From: Petrosia ficiformis
Taxonomy: Eukaryota > Porifera > Demospongiae > Haplosclerida > Petrosiidae
Length of the DNA: 64,000 nt
Direction of reading: 5' to 3'
NCBI GenBank assembly: GCA_947044365.1
Contig: OX345645.1
Location: forward strand, 5,895,741-5,959,740
In this document: in pieces, positions 62,001 to 64,000 of the stretch
How the letters are laid out: each line of letters opens with the position of its first letter
How positions within the stretch are numbered: position 1 is the stretch's first letter
Notes under the pieces: generated by a model
What the model saw: the letters and a program-made list of their open reading frames with translations, nothing else
The model's database searches: none
Told to the model about the DNA's origin: nothing
Made by a program: the position numbers and the translations under genes

Positions 62001-64000
62001 ACATGCCAACATACATGTGTACATGTACATGTACATAATGCCTAGTGTCAAGTTAGCCTGTTCATACAGGCGTATGAGATGTTTGATTCGGACCCTGCCA
62101 GCTGACCTACCTTGGTAGCTCAGTTGGTAGAGCATCTGTCCGGAGTACAGAGTGTCGTGGGTTCGAATCCCACCTGAGGCAACTCTCATTTTCATTTCTC
62201 CATTGCCTCTGGTGTCTTTCTTTCTTTCTTTCTTTCTACATCTCCGATAACATCATGTACATGTAACTAATGTATTATCATTTATTCATAGCCAATCCTT
62301 TTGATTTGATGAAACAGGATCAATACTGGTTACCAGGATTAGATGGATCCAGATGGTTATATTATGTTAGGTATGTTCTCCTGTGTGTGTGTGGGTGAGT
62401 GTGTGTTGATATTAAGTTGTTGTTGTTGTTTTGTAGTGTTTATATAATACGTACATGAATTAAAATAATAACAAGATATATGTACGTGTACAGTACATGC
62501 TCATCTGTGTATATACATGTACGTATACATGAAGCTTCATGTGCCTAGCATTCTAGCAAAAGGCGTAGCAACAATTAACAAACAAACACAACAAACAAGC
62601 AGCCATAACAGCTTAGAAAAATAATAATCAGCCACCATGGCTTAGAAAATGAGCAGCCACAATAGCTTAGTAAATAAGGAAAAATGGAACACTGAATGCC
62701 CAGTCTTGAGAACCGGGAATAGTGGGTTAAAGATCTTTGATGGCTACCCCAACTCTCCCCACTCATATAATATTTTTAATAATAAAAATAGTATATTTAT
62801 ATAACATGTACGTAAGACCATGGCTTAGAAAATTCGAAGTAAAAATGGAACGCTGTATGCCTAGTCTTGAGAACCAAGAATGGTGGGTTAAAGATCTTTG
62901 ATGGCTAGCCAACTCTCCCCACTCATCAAGTGTCCATATAATAATAATAATAAAAATAGTATATTTATATATGTATAATAAGTACGTAACTATAATGCAT
63001 AATGCAACTCACAAAGAAAGAAGAGAAGCACAGTACTGCCATAAACTTTAAGTTGGTCACAAGACCTGAGCTATACTAAGCACCTGCTCTTATAAAACCA
63101 GCTGACAATCACATGAACATATAATGGAAGTACTGATTAGTACTGATTACAATTGTGAAGAGCACTGATAAGTACTAATTAATGCTGCTGATTAATACCT
63201 AGTATGTCAGACAGTCACATTTCTTGTCAAGCTCAACCTAACATTAACCAATGCTTTGTTATGTCATCATTCATTAATCATGACTGACTTTCTAATGCCT
63301 GAAACACAACAGCCTATTATAATGATTATCTACTTTTCTGATTATCCACTCTATGCCATGTATTTTATAAGTACTGTAAAACTCAAGCACATACATGTAT
63401 TCTATCAATCATACTCATGTAGGGCTGGCCCTATGCTTTTGTATTCTGTTAATTAAATCTTGTACATGTACATGTAAAAACTTGTTTTCTTTCTTACAGT
63501 TTATGTGCATGTACTGTACGTACATGTACAGTACATGTACAGTACATGTATTGTACATATATAGTACATGTTCAGTCCACATACAGTACATGTACTGTAC
63601 ATGTATAGTATACAGTACATGTACATACATGTATACTGTATATGTACCGTACATGTACAATACATGTACATGTACTGTACATGTATACATGTATAGTACA
63701 TATACAGTACATGTACTGTATATGTACTGTACATGTACACAGAGCAAGAAAGAAAGTCTAAACTTGCTTGGACTTTTGATTGGTTATATAATGTATTGTG
63801 TATGTAATATAAGCTCAAAATGGTTGGACATTTGTTTAAGAATTTGTCCAATGACCAGTAGCTATTTCTTGCCCTACATGTACAGTTCATGTAGTTGATA
63901 ATTTATTGAATATTTCATATCATTATAGATCCTGTCTTCATTTGGCCAGTGAAATAGTGAATACAATGTTTAATAAGAGAACAAGTTGTCTACTTCTAGG
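56087..64000 (+). CDS. MTMR10/11/12-like gene, copy C, 5' part (runs off the window)
   Basis: Thirteen exons with compatible phases: 56087-56165, 56798-56946, 57738-57813, 58073-58152, 58567-58623, 58989-59097, 60067-60107, 60227-60303, 60757-60844, 61248-61336, 61772-61920, 62292-62370, 63929-63999. They give 381 residues with no stop. Residues about 27-155 fit the PH-GRAM lipid-binding domain (GTLFITNYQLCFRPIP). Then come myotubularin-type blocks RDWQKELDRLGI, WRVTEANNRFLLCDSLPPY, RLPVWCWSHPHSGVSLTR and IPEWCSFSVRDIHIAYIRLH. The exon with the active-site loop lies beyond the window, but copies A and B lack the catalytic Cys and Arg there, so this is probably a pseudophosphatase that partners active myotubularins. 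It is the best candidate for the functional copy. The start ATG follows a conserved leader shared with copy B. Confidence 0.85.
56421..56640. mobile_element. MITE in MTMR intron 1 (unit C)
   Basis: Orthologous to 34348-34562: ends TAAAGGGGCATTTCCAAACT and AGTTTGGAGATGCCCCCTTA. Confidence 0.8.
59184..59345 (-). mobile_element. tRNA-derived SINE in MTMR intron 6
   Basis: Reverse strand: leader end (GATTCGGACCCTGCCAGCTG), intact tRNA-like domain at 59236-59308 (box B GGGTTCGAATCCCACC), spacer, TTGCCTCAGGTG and (TTTC)n. A tail-only fragment of the same family follows at 59428-59490. Confidence 0.85.
59840..60000 (+). repeat. interspersed repeat R1, partial copy
   Basis: Carries TTTTAGGTCCTGTGAGGTCG, CTTCTGGTGGCTACTGG and TGTAGCTTGTGATATTGTTA, matching the core of the copies at 5580 and 7195. 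Confidence 0.55.
60870..61205. mobile_element. MITE, CCCTATGATTGCTTT family, diverged
   Basis: Contains CCGTGGGCTATCTCTATCAT near the left end and ATGACTTCTGAATGATGACA at the right. The internal blocks GGAAGTTGCGTCATTCCTGG and TCCTTTAAAAGGAAAGAGAG match 28609-28975 and 49986-50362. Confidence 0.6.
61565..61722 (+). mobile_element. tRNA-derived SINE in MTMR intron 10
   Basis: tRNA-like domain 61577-61653 with mutated boxes (GGTTTGAATCTCATC), spacer, TTGCCTCAGGTGTC, TTTC-rich tail and TACATCTCCTGTAACATCAT. The 5' leader is cut after CCCTGCCAGCTG. Confidence 0.8.
62038..62265 (+). mobile_element. tRNA-derived SINE in MTMR intron 11, full length
   Basis: Leader TAATGCCTAGTGTCAAGTTA, tRNA-like domain 62109-62180 (TAGCTCAGTTGGTAGAGC, GGGTTCGAATCCCACC), spacer, TTGCCTCTGGTGTC, (TTTC)n and TACATCTCCGATAACATCAT. 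It differs from the copy at 14735 at only a few sites. Confidence 0.88.
62545..63115 (+). repeat. AGCCACAATGGCTTAGAAAA repeat in MTMR intron 12
   Basis: Two successive blocks, each ending CTCTCCCCACTCAT plus an AATAATAAAAATAG run. The second extends into AGTTGGTCACAAGACCTGAG. Shared with 39895-40260. Confidence 0.7.
63500..63745 (+). repeat. TACATGTACAGTACATGTA satellite
   Basis: Copy C counterpart of 40265-40700, just before MTMR exon 13. Confidence 0.8.

Noticed and set aside
63501..63890. Frames in the TACATGTA satellite (also 40301-40700)
   Set aside because: Cys/Thr/Tyr/Met repeats from palindromic simple sequence.

Overview
The window looks like nuclear DNA of an early-branching animal, most likely a demosponge. 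The genes have spliceosomal introns with GT..AG borders, and the DNA is AT-rich and crowded with TACATGTA-type palindromes, CATA microsatellites and small DNA transposons. It carries NACHT-LRR receptor genes with Death-fold domains, a myotubularin-family gene, tRNA-derived SINEs, and LINE and DIRS fragments. The sponge assignment is an inference from gene content and was not checked by a search.

The backbone is a tandem segmental duplication of a two-gene unit: a myotubularin-related gene (MTMR10/11/12-like pseudophosphatase) on the + strand and an NLR gene on the - strand, meeting tail to tail. Unit A shows only the 3' part of its MTMR copy (exon at 12865-13034, last exon at 21636-21688) followed by NLR1 (21798-26881, -). 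Unit B has a decayed MTMR copy (34010-45740) followed by NLR2 (45854-52029, -). Unit C begins with the best-preserved MTMR copy (13 exons, 56087 to the window edge). In units A and B the stop codons of the two genes lie only about 110 bp apart.

The two NLR genes splice into four exons with matching phases, giving 1335 and 1351 residues: a leader with a hydrophobic segment ending in a 2A-like GDVESNPGP motif, two Death-fold domains, NACHT (GPPGVGKTT and LLLILDGWDEF) and divergent leucine-rich repeats. The 2A motif closes the first coding exon, so ribosome skipping would separate the membrane-targeting leader from a cytosolic receptor. This is the most interesting coding feature.

The second is a complete 4776-bp Tc1/mariner element (7705-12480) with perfect 30-bp inverted ends and TA target duplications. 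It carries a two-exon DD34E transposase and, on the opposite strand, a five-exon gene for a coiled-coil plus BEN-domain protein, an unusual passenger.

The rest is mobile or simple sequence. There are hAT-like MITEs with 8-bp target duplications, a family with CCCTATGATTGCTTT ends, a MITE whose ends resemble the Tc1 element, fold-back elements and a SINE family. A LINE remnant is embedded in CATA repeats. A 3.7-kb CATA array contains a 315-bp higher-order repeat and inverted segments, and a second 1.7-kb array lies at the matching place in unit B. A DIRS fragment is broken and partly inverted. A roughly 180-bp tandem repeat lies upstream of the MTMR start, with 12 copies before copy B and 5 before copy C.
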